The notes under the pieces: generated by a model | Told to the model about the DNA's origin: nothing | Database searches by the model: none | The model's input: the letters and a program-made list of their open reading frames with translations, nothing else | Position numbers and translations under genes: made by a program | Source: an uncultured Desulfobacter sp. | Lineage (GTDB): Bacteria > Desulfobacterota > Desulfobacteria > Desulfobacterales > Desulfobacteraceae | Assembly (NCBI RefSeq): GCF_963666145.1 | Contig: NZ_OY762614.1 | Coordinates: 2,966,501 to 3,030,500 of the forward strand | Length of the DNA: 64,000 bases | Reading direction: 5' to 3' | Part shown: positions 53,407 through 62,906 of the stretch, piece by piece | Position numbering within the stretch: position 1 is the first letter of the stretch | Layout of the letters: every line of letters begins with the position of its first letter

Positions 53407-55302
53407 TTAGAAACTTAATTTCACCCCGGCATAGCCCGAAAGTTCTGCGGTCCCATAACCGGCTGCCTCTTCATATGTTTCATCAAAAAGATTTTCTATC
53501 CGGCCAAAGAGCTTCACATTTTTGCAGACCTGATAGGACGCTGCCAGGTTGACCAGGGTATAGGCCCCCAGTTTTTTGGACGTATCATCCCGCTCACCAA
53601 CATAGACGGCATTGAGATTGATCTGCAGATTTTCAATGGGATAAAAATTCAGATCTGCGCTCCCTTTATGGAACGGCCGCCGGTAAAGCTGCTCGCCGCT
53701 CGTATCGACATCGGTATAGGTGTATCCCAACTGCATATTAAAATGATCGCAGGGATACCAGGAGATGCTTGACTCGATGCCCTGGGTTTTGACACCTGAA
53801 ACATTATAATATCCCACGGCATCATCCGCATCATTATAGTCAATGAGGTTGTCAATATCATTCCAGAACCAGGACACGGCGATCACCAATTGTTTGTTGA
53901 ACAGCGGCTGCTCAATGCCGATGTCATACCCGATGCTCTCTTCGGGCTCCAGGTCTTTGTTTCCCACGACATAATATCCCCAGCTGCCGTAATCAATGTC
54001 CGGACCATACAGTTGATACAGGGAGGGGGCCTTAAATCCTGTTCCCACAGAGCCTTTGATCTGGGTGCCGGTGGTGCTGATGGTATAGGTCGGGGCCACA
54101 CGCCAGGTGGTTATCCCGCCAAACGCATCATGGTCATCGTGGCGGATACCCACCGCGGCGGCAAAATTTCCTGCTACAAACTGCTCCTGCAAATAAATCG
54201 CATTATTGGTCGCCCTTTTTTCCAAAGAATTGTCTTCATAGGTTTCCGTTTCTGTTTCAACGCCGGCAACAATGGTGTTGTGTTCATCCAATAGAAACGT
54301 ATTCTGGATGTCAAATTTTCGGATTGTCCCTTTGAAATCATATTCGCCGCCGTATTCCAGGTCCGTCTCCCGGTCAACGCCCGAGTATGATCCGCCAACA
54401 GTCATCTGCCAGCGGTCTTCCAGAAAATGGAACACACCTTCAAGACGTCCTGTTGTTTCATCGGTGTCCAGGGTGTCAAAGTTATCGATCAATGATTTTG
54501 AGTTCCCGTGGTGATCGTATCCAAACCCGTCCGAGTCCTGCTGGGACGTTGACAGATGAAGATTAAAATTAAGATCCAGAATCTCACTGGGCGCGGCGTT
54601 AATCTTTAATGCCGCACTTTTATTTTCATATCCGTCGTCTTCACTGTTTCCATCTGCTTTCCGGGCAACGGACAACCCATCTGTTTTTGTTCCGGACACG
54701 GTAAACGAAGTGGTGATATAATCATTGCCGAACGAGCCGCCAGCCACGCCGCGCTGGGTATTGTAAGAGCCGGCTTCAAGGGAAATAAAACCTGTTGGCT
54801 GTTTTTGTCCCTTTTTAGTAATGATGTTGATCACACCGCCGATGGCATCGGAACCATAGAGAACACTTTGGGGACCCCGGACAACTTCGATCCGTTCAAT
54901 ATTATCGGTTGTCAGGTTCCGCAGGTCTGCATTCCCTCCCGTCTGGGTGGCATCCCGAAATTCAACACCGTCAACCAGCACCAGGGTGTGTCTGTTTTCG
55001 GTGCCACGCATATACACGGAAACCGTTCCGCCCATGGGGCCGGTCTGGACAACATTGACGCCCGGCACACTGCGCAGAACATCGATGACCTGAGTCTGCT
55101 GCCTGGCTTCGATCTCTTCAGACGTAATGACCGTCACCGAACTCCCCAGTTGTGAACTGCGGGTAGGGGTTCTTGTTGCACTGACCACGATCTCTTCTAA
55201 AACATCTGTCTCTTCTGTTGATGGGTTTGCAGCCAATGCGTTCAGGGGCGCTAAATAAAAAACAAAAATCAACACAGATAGTTGTACCACACGATTTTGC
55301 AT
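53407..55302 (-). CDS. TonB-dependent outer membrane receptor, probably for cobalamin (BtuB-like)
   Basis: 631 residues. After the ATG at 55302 comes a signal peptide (MQNRVVQLSVLIFVFYLAP, cleavage near ALAA), then the TonB box region EEIVVSATRTP, a plug domain with VYMRGTENRHTLVLVDGVE and a 22-strand-type barrel ending in aromatic GVKLSF. The start at 55302 gives a proper signal peptide with GGAGAG upstream; a frame to 55377 would put 25 residues before it. A cobalamin riboswitch and terminator precede the gene, so the substrate is very probably vitamin B12. No TonB or ABC partners are in the window. Confidence 0.87.
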   Translation of the reverse strand: MQNRVVQLSVLIFVFYLAPLNALAANPSTEETDVLEEIVVSATRTPTRSSQLGSSVTVITSEEIEARQQTQVIDVLRSVPGVNVVQTGPMGGTVSVYMRGTENRHTLVLVDGVEFRDATQTGGNADLRNLTTDNIERIEVVRGPQSVLYGSDAIGGVINIITKKGQKQPTGFISLEAGSYNTQRGVAGGSFGNDYITTSFTVSGTKTDGLSVARKADGNSEDDGYENKSAALKINAAPSEILDLNFNLHLSTSQQDSDGFGYDHHGNSKSLIDNFDTLDTDETTGRLEGVFHFLEDRWQMTVGGSYSGVDRETDLEYGGEYDFKGTIRKFDIQNTFLLDEHNTIVAGVETETETYEDNSLEKRATNNAIYLQEQFVAGNFAAAVGIRHDDHDAFGGITTWRVAPTYTISTTGTQIKGSVGTGFKAPSLYQLYGPDIDYGSWGYYVVGNKDLEPEESIGYDIGIEQPLFNKQLVIAVSWFWNDIDNLIDYNDADDAVGYYNVSGVKTQGIESSISWYPCDHFNMQLGYTYTDVDTSGEQLYRRPFHKGSADLNFYPIENLQINLNAVYVGERDDTSKKLGAYTLVNLAASYQVCKNVKLFGRIENLFDETYEEAAGYGTAELSGYAGVKLSF

Positions 55303-55335
55303 AGTCGCGCTCTCTCCTTGCAATCGTCCGGGCAT

Positions 55336-55368
55336 AAAAAACCCGGACCAAAAAAATTTTAATCCGGG
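55336..55368 (-). terminator. riboswitch-controlled terminator/antiterminator
   Basis: On the minus-strand transcript a stem pairs 55363-55368 with 55342-55347 and is followed by six U, an intrinsic terminator. The same 3' arm (55342-55348) can pair instead with 55326-55332 in a 7-bp stem. The two cannot form together, so the transcript is switched by termination. Confidence 0.7.
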
Positions 55369-55427
55369 ATTTCCCAAACTATCTCAGAATTTTCCTGCCT
55401 ACCCAATCCTCGAGGTCATCGGCATCT

Positions 55428-55612
55428 TATCCAGGCAGGTCTTCTGACTTCCGGGGCGTGTTGTCTCTGCCCCTTCCCGGTCCAGTGGACCAGTGGTTCA
55501 TGCAGAGACGCCTATTTTCCGGTTACAGCGGCGGGTCCGTTCCTGAGTTTCACAGGATTCCCTTTTGGCTGTTTTCATTAAAGCAGCCATTGTGCTTTCA
55601 CGCACACCTGAA
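55428..55612 (-). promoter_or_regulatory. cobalamin (B12) riboswitch
   Basis: Reading the minus strand, the element has GGGAATCCTGTGAAACTCAG, then CCCGCCGCTGTAACCGG, CCACTGGACCGGGAAGG and near the end GTCAGAAGACCTGCCTGG. These are the hallmarks of the adenosylcobalamin aptamer, in the standard order. It controls the TonB receptor gene downstream. Confidence 0.92.
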
Positions 55613-55634
55613 CTATTGTTTTATGTTTAATGTG

Positions 55635-56789
55635 TTACGGTTTTCTCTTATCCTTTAGCACGGCATTGGAAATGACAATGCGCTGGATCTCGCTGGTGCC
55701 TTCGTAGATGGTAAATACCCGGGCGTCCCTGTAGAATCGTTCCACCGGGTAATCTTTGGTAAATCCGTATCCCCCGTGGATCTGTATGGCCTGGGCCGTG
55801 ATTTCCTGAACCATTTCAGAGGCAAAGAGTTTGGCCATGGAGGCCTCCCGGGTGAATTTTTCTCCCCGGTCCTTCATGGATGCCGCCGAAAGAATCAGCT
55901 GCCGGGCCGCCTCAATCTTTGTGGCCATATCCGCAAATTGAAAACGAATGGCCTGGTGTTTGATGATGGGCGCGCCGAACTGCTTGCGTTTTTTTGCATA
56001 CTTGACTGCGGCATCAAAGGCGGCCTGGGCCACACCAAGGGATTGGGCCGCAATACCGATCCTGCCGCTGTCCAGACCGGACATGGCGATTTTAAAGCCG
56101 TCGCCCTCCTTGCCCAGAATATTGGCAGCCGGTACCCGGCAATTTTCAAAAATCAGATCCGTGGTGTCCGAAGCCCGCAGCCCCATCTTATCTTCATGGT
56201 GCCCCACGACCAGCCCGGGTGTTGTCTTGGGGACAATAAAACAGGAGATGCCTTTATGTCCCTTGGTTTCGTCGGTTTTGGCCGTGACAAGAACCACGGA
56301 ACTGTTTTCCCCGGACGTGATAAACCGCTTGGTGCCGTCGATCACATATTCATCGCCGTCCTTGACGGCTGTGGTGGTCTGGCTCACCGGATCGGACCCG
56401 GCATCGGGTTCGGTCAGGGCAAAGGCCCCGATAATCTCCCCGGATGCCAGGGGCACAAGAAATTCCTGCTTCTGTTTTTTTGTGCCGAATTTATTGAGCG
56501 ATTCGCACACAATGGAATTCTGGACCGACATCACCACCGAGGTGGAGGCACAGGAATATGCGATCTCAGACAGGGCCAGCACATAGGATACCGCATCCGC
56601 AGCTTCCCCGCCGAACTCTTCGGGAACCATCATCCCCATCAGCCCAAGCTCCCCCATCTGTTTGAAATTCTCTGCGGGGAACTCCCGGGTTTGATCCCGT
56701 TCCGCAGCGGTGGGGGCGACGACCTTGCGTGAAAATTCACGCACCATATTCTGGATCATCACCTGTTCATCGGTTAACTTGAATAACAT
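55635..56789 (-). CDS. acyl-CoA dehydrogenase (short-chain/butyryl type)
   Basis: FAD enzyme that makes trans-2-enoyl-CoA from acyl-CoA. 384 residues with domain motifs FALTEPDAGSDP, the FAD region RIGIAAQSLGVAQAA and the catalytic Glu in YEGTSEIQRIVI (near residue 365). Length and the TEPxAGSD pattern match the short- and branched-chain group. Electron-transfer flavoprotein genes do not adjoin, so the exact substrate (butyryl, isovaleryl or glutaryl type) is open. ilvE is two genes upstream, which would suit branched-chain degradation. Confidence 0.87.
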   Translation of the reverse strand: MLFKLTDEQVMIQNMVREFSRKVVAPTAAERDQTREFPAENFKQMGELGLMGMMVPEEFGGEAADAVSYVLALSEIAYSCASTSVVMSVQNSIVCESLNKFGTKKQKQEFLVPLASGEIIGAFALTEPDAGSDPVSQTTTAVKDGDEYVIDGTKRFITSGENSSVVLVTAKTDETKGHKGISCFIVPKTTPGLVVGHHEDKMGLRASDTTDLIFENCRVPAANILGKEGDGFKIAMSGLDSGRIGIAAQSLGVAQAAFDAAVKYAKKRKQFGAPIIKHQAIRFQFADMATKIEAARQLILSAASMKDRGEKFTREASMAKLFASEMVQEITAQAIQIHGGYGFTKDYPVERFYRDARVFTIYEGTSEIQRIVISNAVLKDKRKP

Positions 56790-56818
56790 GGTATCTCCTT
56801 TGTTTTAAAAAAACGGAT

Positions 56819-57364
56819 CTAAGGCGCATAGACCACCACAATCAGTTCGGCATCGTGATCGCCGATATTGCGCAGGTCATGCTTGATCCCTGAATTAAAA
56901 TGAAGGGATTCCCCTGTTTTCAAGACATTGATATGGTCCCCCACCTGAATTTCAACTTCACCGTCCAGCACATAGGCAAACTCCTCGCCCTCGTGCTGAA
57001 ACCCAACCCCTTCATGGCTGGCACCGGCTTCTACAACGATGCGAAACGCCTTTAAGTGGTTGTTTTCAGCCCCGGGTGACAACGGAGTATACGCATAATT
57101 GTCCGTGCGCTTGGTATAGGCATCGGCCCGGGCTTCTGATGAATCTTCCGACTCATTGAGCAAAAATCCGGAAGAGAGTTGAAGGGTGCGTGAAAGCTGG
57201 AGCAGCGTTCCAACAGACGGCCGCTGCTCTCCGCTCTCGATTTTCTTGATAACTTCTTTTGACAGCCCGGTCTCATTGGCCATGGCATCCAGGCTGAGTT
57301 TTTTGTCCAGCCTGGCACGCTTGATCCGGACGCCTACATGGGTAATTTCTTTCTTTTTAGTCAT
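56819..57364 (-). CDS. XRE-family regulator with C-terminal cupin
   Basis: 181 residues: an N-terminal helix-turn-helix (RIKRARLDKKLSLDAMANETGLSKEVIKKIE in two parts, residues about 10-65) and a cupin fold (EFAYVLDGEVEIQV, ESLHFNSGIKHDLRN) that probably senses a small ligand. The ATG at 57364 follows GGAGATCG; the longer frame to 57400 has no support. Located 29 bases upstream of the acyl-CoA dehydrogenase start, so it may regulate it. Ligand unknown. Confidence 0.85.
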   Translation of the reverse strand: MTKKKEITHVGVRIKRARLDKKLSLDAMANETGLSKEVIKKIESGEQRPSVGTLLQLSRTLQLSSGFLLNESEDSSEARADAYTKRTDNYAYTPLSPGAENNHLKAFRIVVEAGASHEGVGFQHEGEEFAYVLDGEVEIQVGDHINVLKTGESLHFNSGIKHDLRNIGDHDAELIVVVYAP

Positions 57365-57454
57365 ACGATCTCCAATAGTTTGAGGGTGATCAAACTCCAT
57401 CTTTGACTGAGCGCTCGTTCAGCGCCGGTGGACTAAAAAATACATCCGGTTAAT

Positions 57455-58519
57455 TTACTCTACAACTTCAATCCAGCCTTCGGTATCTTCAGCTTTTCCG
57501 TACTGAATGTCAGTTACGGCATTATAAAATTTCATGCATGTTTCACCGGGATTGCCGTCGCCGATATGAATGACTCTATCTTTATAGCGCAGCTCTCCCA
57601 CAGGGGAAACAACCGCAGCGGTTCCGGATCCGAACATTTCCTGCAGGGTGCCGTTGTCGGCCGCGGCAATGACCTCATCAATGCTGATCCTGCGCTCGCT
57701 GACCTTTATGCCCCATTTTTTTGCCAGTTCAATCACTGAAAAACGGGTAATACCGGGCAGGATACTGCCGTTGAGCATCGGGGTAACCAGTTCGTCATTG
57801 ATCAGAAAGAAAATATTCATGGCCCCGACTTCTTCGATATATTTAAGCTCAATACCATCCAGCCACAATACCTGGTTATATCCTTCTTTTTTGGCTTTTT
57901 CCCCGGCCAGAAGACTGGCGGCATAGTTCCCTGGGGTTTTGAACTCACCGACCCCGCCGCGAACGGCCCGGACATGGTCTTCACAGACCCAGATTTTTAC
58001 AGGCTGCAGGCCCTGGGCATAGTATGATCCCACAGGCGAGAGGATGATGAAAAACTTGTATGTATAGGAGGCCCGGACACCCAGGAACGGGTCGGTGGCC
58101 ACGATGGTGGGCCGGATGTACAAAGAGGTCCCGGGGGTTTCTGGAATCCAGGCTTCTTCAATTTTGAGCAGTTGTTTCAGTGCATCCATGACAAAATCGA
58201 TGTTAATTTCAGGAATGCAAAGGCCCTGGCTGGAGCGGTTCATGCGGGCAAAATTATCCCGGGCCCGGTAAAGCTGAATTTTTCCGTCTTTAGTTTTATA
58301 GGCTTTCAGGCCTTCGAACACCGCCTGCCCGTAATGCAGCACCATGCTTGCCGGCGACATGGTAAAATCGCCGTAGGGTTCAATGCGGGCATTGACCCAT
58401 CCCTTGTCCTTTTCATAATCCATGACAAACATATGATCGGTAAATACCGTACCAAATCCCAGGTCTTCATCCTTGGGGCGGGTGCCTGGTTCAGATACCC
58501 GGGTAACTTTAACCTCCAT
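57455..58519 (-). CDS. ilvE: branched-chain amino acid aminotransferase
   Basis: PLP enzyme that interconverts Val, Leu and Ile with their 2-oxo acids. The 354-residue frame from ATG 58519 starts MEVKVTRVSEPGTRPKDEDLGFG, with GGAGG 5 bases upstream. A longer frame reaches 58636 without a signal. Motifs include VFEGLKAYK, YIRPTIVATDPF, and the Lys-proximal LWLDGIELKYIEEVGAMNIFF (in parts) of fold-type IV BCAT. Long (class II, about 350) form. Its 2-oxoacid products could feed the acyl-CoA dehydrogenase nearby. Confidence 0.93.
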   Translation of the reverse strand: MEVKVTRVSEPGTRPKDEDLGFGTVFTDHMFVMDYEKDKGWVNARIEPYGDFTMSPASMVLHYGQAVFEGLKAYKTKDGKIQLYRARDNFARMNRSSQGLCIPEINIDFVMDALKQLLKIEEAWIPETPGTSLYIRPTIVATDPFLGVRASYTYKFFIILSPVGSYYAQGLQPVKIWVCEDHVRAVRGGVGEFKTPGNYAASLLAGEKAKKEGYNQVLWLDGIELKYIEEVGAMNIFFLINDELVTPMLNGSILPGITRFSVIELAKKWGIKVSERRISIDEVIAAADNGTLQEMFGSGTAAVVSPVGELRYKDRVIHIGDGNPGETCMKFYNAVTDIQYGKAEDTEGWIEVVE

Positions 58520-58689
58520 TGCGCCTCCGTTCTCAATTGGTGTTAACTTGTCATTTAACCGGCCAAGCTTATACCTTATTCTATAGGGTAGGTTTCCCAC
58601 TATGCCGGTTAAGCCGCTCATAGCAAAGCAGCCCATACATTTAGCAAATTGTCATATTAGGACAATAATAAATTGAAAGCAAAGAGATT

Positions 58690-59661
58690 TTAAAGGTTTA
58701 TTTCAAGTCCGTCATAGGCTGTGAACACTTCCAGATTCTGGGCCCCCGGCCAGGGGCAAAGTCGGGCATATTTTTGGGCATCCATGGCATGCTGCTCCAG
58801 TTTTTCATCGCAGGATGCAGGATCATTGTGGAACAGGCAAAGCCGTTTTACATCCGACCTGAGAGCAAGTTCAATGCCTGTCATACTGCTTGAGTGCCCC
58901 CAGTCTTTTTTGCAGGTTAATGTGTCTGCAAATTTGTACTGGGCATCAAACACAACCAGATCGGCATTGCTAAAAAACTGAACAAACGGGTAGTCATCCT
59001 GGTCAACATCGTCATGATGCTCTGAATCTGTTGAATAGACAAAGGCTTTATTTTTTTGTTCAAACCTGAATCCAAAGGAGTCTCCAGGATGGCTCTGTTT
59101 AATTCCTTCTATTGAAAACCCGCCTATTTCATAGGTTTGATCAAGTTCCAGCACGTTAAACCTGATATCTGCACCCATGGCAGACAGGGGAACGGGAAAA
59201 TTGGCGGCGTTCTGCTGAAAGGTCATGGATTCTTCAATTTTGTCATGATATCCGTAAAAGTTAATGGTAGATCCTTGCATATAAGCCGGTATAAAAAAAG
59301 GAAACCCGTTGATGTGATCCCAGTGAAGGTGGGAAAGAAAAATGTGAATGGAAAAAGTTTGCGGCCCGTCCCGGTTCATGGCTGCCGCAAGGGATGTCCC
59401 AAGATCCCGTATCCCGGTTCCGCTGTCGCAGACGATGATTTGCTTTTTGTCTTCCCCCTTAACCTGAACACAGGATGTGTTTGAGCCGAAGGTTCCCCGG
59501 ATTGAAAAGGGCAGGCTTTTTATAAACTGCTTGATCTTTTTTTCCGATGAAAGATTATGGGACCCTGTTCTCTCCAATGCTCTGGCAAGTTTATGTTCGA
59601 TGTCACGCGAAGAAAATGAAATAGGGATTGACCCCCTGCTGCCCCAGAATTTGATATTCAA
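58690..59661 (-). CDS. MBL-fold metallo-hydrolase
   Basis: 323 residues. The N terminus NIKFWGSRGSIP is the phosphorylcholine-esterase/RNase Z-like subgroup start. The metal site is FLSHLHWDHINGFPF (HxHxDH), with further His and Asp in KQSHPGDSFGF and AFVYSTDSEHHDD. Similar proteins are cyclic-nucleotide or phosphodiester hydrolases, but the substrate is not shown here. It stands alone. ATG start, weak Shine-Dalgarno. Confidence 0.85.
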   Translation of the reverse strand: MNIKFWGSRGSIPISFSSRDIEHKLARALERTGSHNLSSEKKIKQFIKSLPFSIRGTFGSNTSCVQVKGEDKKQIIVCDSGTGIRDLGTSLAAAMNRDGPQTFSIHIFLSHLHWDHINGFPFFIPAYMQGSTINFYGYHDKIEESMTFQQNAANFPVPLSAMGADIRFNVLELDQTYEIGGFSIEGIKQSHPGDSFGFRFEQKNKAFVYSTDSEHHDDVDQDDYPFVQFFSNADLVVFDAQYKFADTLTCKKDWGHSSSMTGIELALRSDVKRLCLFHNDPASCDEKLEQHAMDAQKYARLCPWPGAQNLEVFTAYDGLEINL

Positions 59662-59935
59662 AGTTATTGGCCTCCCGGTTTATGAGTTTGCTTCGGGATA
59701 GAATTATTAGATATAACTAAACGTTTTAGCAGATAGTTGCAAGCAGTTTGAACTGGCGGGGTAGGTGATCTCATGTTAAAAATAATCGTAATTCTCATTA
59801 TTGAATAAATTGTGAACGAAAAATTGGCGTACTGCTTAATTGTGGATAGGAATTAGAGAATATACTCAATTTTTTGTGACAACGTATTGCCGTCAGCGGA
59901 CGTAGATGGGCGGCTTAAGAGAATAGGAGAGATCC

Positions 59936-60601
59936 ATGCCTAAACGATTGTCGGATATACCCAAACAGAATCGTCCCCGGGAAAAAATGCTGGAAAACGG
60001 CCCGGAATTATTAAGCGATGATGAATTGGTGGCGATTTTACTGGGTTCCGGTACCAAAGGTCATGATGTCATGACCGTGGCTGCCCGCATTGTCCGGTTG
60101 GTGGATGCCCATAAGGGCCTGCCGGATTTGAGGGATCTGCAGCAACTGGAAGGCGTGGGGCCGGCCAAAGCCATGCTGGTTGCGGCGGCCCTGGAGTTTG
60201 CCCGGCGCCGCATTCACCCGGAAGGTCTTAAAATCACAACGCCCCTGGATGTCTTGCCCCTGATCCGCCATTATGGAGACCGGAAACAGGAACACTTTTT
60301 ATGCATTTCCCTGAATGGGGCCAATGAGGTGATCACCCATCGGGTGGTTTCCATTGGCCTGGTGAATCAAACCCAGGTTCATCCCCGGGAGGTCTTTGCC
60401 GATCCCATCACCGACCGGGCTTCGGCGGTGATTCTGGCCCACAACCATCCGTCCGGAGACATGACCCCCAGTGAAGCTGATAAAAAGGTTACCCGCCGGC
60501 TTCAAGAGGCCGGCAACACGTTGGGCATTACGGTTCTGGATCATATTATTTTCAGCCCTAAAGGACATTACAGCTTTTTGGAAAATGGCTGTTTGATGTG
60601 A
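59936..60601 (+). CDS. radC: RadC family JAMM-domain protein
   Basis: 221 residues, with the N-terminal helix-hairpin-helix region (LLSDDELVAILLGSGTKGHD, LEGVGPAKAMLVAAALE) and the C-terminal JAMM metal motif VILAHNHPSGDMTPSEAD. Named for a DNA-repair phenotype in E. coli, but the precise role is disputed. GGAGAG lies 7 bases before the ATG. It is convergent with hutU, whose stop is two bases away. Confidence 0.94.
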   Translation: MPKRLSDIPKQNRPREKMLENGPELLSDDELVAILLGSGTKGHDVMTVAARIVRLVDAHKGLPDLRDLQQLEGVGPAKAMLVAAALEFARRRIHPEGLKITTPLDVLPLIRHYGDRKQEHFLCISLNGANEVITHRVVSIGLVNQTQVHPREVFADPITDRASAVILAHNHPSGDMTPSEADKKVTRRLQEAGNTLGITVLDHIIFSPKGHYSFLENGCLM

Positions 60602-60602
60602 A

Positions 60603-62621
60603 TCAGTCAAACAGCTTATTCACGGCCGCCATAACTTTGTCCTCATCCGCCGGATGGGGAATGGTGATCTGGTCTCCATTGGGGTTTTTAGCATTATAGG
60701 CCATGGCCACCTCTCTGGCATTGGGATTTCCGGCCCAGTTTCTCCGGGCCACGCCGCCCATGACGTCCCAGAGCATGGCGGATCTGATGATTGAATCCAC
60801 ACGCTTGCTGCCGTCCAGCACCAGGCCGAATCCGCCGTTGACGGCCTTGCCGATGCCGGTGCCCCCGCCGTTGTGCAGGGCCACCATGGTCATCCCCCGG
60901 GCGGCATTGCCGGCAAAGCAGTGGGTGGCCATGTCGGCGCACACATTGGAACCGTCATGGATGTTTGCGGTTTCCCTGAACGGGGAATCCGTGCCGCCGG
61001 GGTCATGGTGGTCCCGGCCCAGCATGATGGGGGCGGACACTTCTCCGGTTCTGACCATGTCATTGAATTTCAGGGCAATGGATACCCTGCCTGGGGCATC
61101 CTGGTATAGAATCCTGGCCTGGGAGCCCACCACCAGTTTGTTGTGCCGGGCATCCTTGATCCACACGTAATTGTCCCGGTCGTAAGATCGGCGGTTGGGG
61201 TCAATGCAGGACATGGCTGCGGCATCGGTCTTGTTTAAGTCTTCGGGGTCACCGGAAAGGCATACCCAGCGGAAAGGCCCGTAGCCGTAATCGAAAATGT
61301 GCCCCATGATATCTTCAAAATAGGAGGGATAGACAAATCCGTTCTTTGCATCCACGCCGTTTTTAGACACTTCGGTGACGCCGGCATCAAATATCGCTTT
61401 TAAAAAGGCATTGCCATAGTCAAAGAAATAGGTGCCTTTGGCTGCAAGTTTTTTGATTAGTTCATAGTGTTGCTTCAGGCTCTCATCCACCAGACGTTTG
61501 AACCTTGTCCTGTCGTTGGCCAGAAGTTGGGTGCGTTCAGCGAAACTTAAGCCCACCGGGCAATACCCGCCGTCATACACCACATGGCATGAGGTCTGAT
61601 CGGACAACAGATCCACCTTCAAATCTTTTTTGATCAGAAAAGCCAACAGGTCCACGATGTTGCCGTGGTAGGCAATGGAGGTGTTCTCCTTTGCTTTTAC
61701 GGCGGCCTTGGCTGCTTGGTAAATTTTTTCGAGGTCATCGAACACCACATCCACCCACCCCTGCTCATGCCTGGTTTTGACCCTGGACTTGTCCACCTCT
61801 GCAATGATACATGTCGCCCCGGCAATTTTAGCCGCCTTGGGCTGGGCTCCGCTCATACCGCCTAAACCGGATGACACAAAGAGCAGCCCTGCCAGATCTC
61901 CGTCCGCCGGAACCCCGCACCGCTGACGTCCGGCGTTGAGCAGTGTGTTGTAGGTGCCGTGAACAATCCCCTGGGGACCGATGTACATCCAGCCGCCCGC
62001 CGTCATCTGGCCGTAGGAAGAAACCCCCATCTGCGCGGCAATCTCCCAGTCTTCCGGGTTGTCGTAAAGTCCCACCATCAGTCCGTTGGTGATGATCACT
62101 CTGGGGTTGTCCGGTGCCGAGGCAAAGAGCCCCAGAGGGTGGCCGGACTGCATCACCAGGGTCTGGTGGTCGGTGAGTGCTTCCAGGTATCGTTTGATCA
62201 GTTGATACTGCATCCAGTTCTGGCACACGGACCCGGTTTCCCCGTAGGTCACCAGTTCGTAAGGATACAGGGCCACATCAAAATCAAGGTTGTTGTCGAT
62301 CATCACTTGGACGGCTTTACCGGCCACACAATTTCCCTTGTATTCATGGATGGGCTTTGCCTTGATATCTCCTTGGGGGCGAAATCGGTAGCCGTAAATC
62401 CGGCCCCGGGTTTGCAGTTCTTCTAAAAATTCAGGAATAAGATCGTCATGAAGCGTTGCCGGGATATAGCGAAGGGCATTTTTAAGGGCCACAACGGTCT
62501 GGAACCGGGTCAGGCGAAAACCTCTGTCCGGTGCCCTGCGGATGTCCGGGCGAAATTGTGGTTCAGCAGGCAGGGTCTCGGGCAGGCAGATGGTCATGGC
62601 CGGGGCAGACGGATTGCTCAT
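60603..62621 (-). CDS. hutU: urocanate hydratase, long form
   Basis: NAD-dependent enzyme of histidine degradation: urocanate to imidazolone propionate. At 672 residues it is longer than the ~555 of Pseudomonas HutU and near the size of animal UROC1. It shows GLGGMSGAQPKAAKIAG for NAD binding and QTSCHVVYDGGYCPVG. The C-terminal RDHHDPGGTDSPFRETANIHDGS and ALHNGGGTGIGKAVNGGFGL are family motifs. The other hut genes are absent from the window. Shine-Dalgarno GAAGGAG before the ATG. Confidence 0.92.
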   Translation of the reverse strand: MSNPSAPAMTICLPETLPAEPQFRPDIRRAPDRGFRLTRFQTVVALKNALRYIPATLHDDLIPEFLEELQTRGRIYGYRFRPQGDIKAKPIHEYKGNCVAGKAVQVMIDNNLDFDVALYPYELVTYGETGSVCQNWMQYQLIKRYLEALTDHQTLVMQSGHPLGLFASAPDNPRVIITNGLMVGLYDNPEDWEIAAQMGVSSYGQMTAGGWMYIGPQGIVHGTYNTLLNAGRQRCGVPADGDLAGLLFVSSGLGGMSGAQPKAAKIAGATCIIAEVDKSRVKTRHEQGWVDVVFDDLEKIYQAAKAAVKAKENTSIAYHGNIVDLLAFLIKKDLKVDLLSDQTSCHVVYDGGYCPVGLSFAERTQLLANDRTRFKRLVDESLKQHYELIKKLAAKGTYFFDYGNAFLKAIFDAGVTEVSKNGVDAKNGFVYPSYFEDIMGHIFDYGYGPFRWVCLSGDPEDLNKTDAAAMSCIDPNRRSYDRDNYVWIKDARHNKLVVGSQARILYQDAPGRVSIALKFNDMVRTGEVSAPIMLGRDHHDPGGTDSPFRETANIHDGSNVCADMATHCFAGNAARGMTMVALHNGGGTGIGKAVNGGFGLVLDGSKRVDSIIRSAMLWDVMGGVARRNWAGNPNAREVAMAYNAKNPNGDQITIPHPADEDKVMAAVNKLFD

Positions 62622-62906
62622 AGCGTTTCTCCTTCGTGCGGTCCGGCAGGAAATGACGCCTGCCGAAGGGATTTGATTGGCTTGAATATATAAAATTTAT
62701 CCTCTGGAAAAATAGATGTCAACGTCTAACCTGCCCCATATTCCCTTAAATTTTCCGTGTGCCGTTAATAATCTTTTTGACAATGTATTTGAATTCATGA
62801 CAGTTAAGGGATGTGAATTTTCAGATCCCGGCCGATGCGGGTATTTGTAACCGGTTTTTTTTTTGCGCCTGTGATTTTTTTTGAAAGAATTAAGGAAACG
62901 CACATC

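Noticed and set aside
55776..56732. 318-codon open frame on the plus strand
   Set aside because: It is antisense to the acyl-CoA dehydrogenase gene, has no domain, and has no independent start signal.
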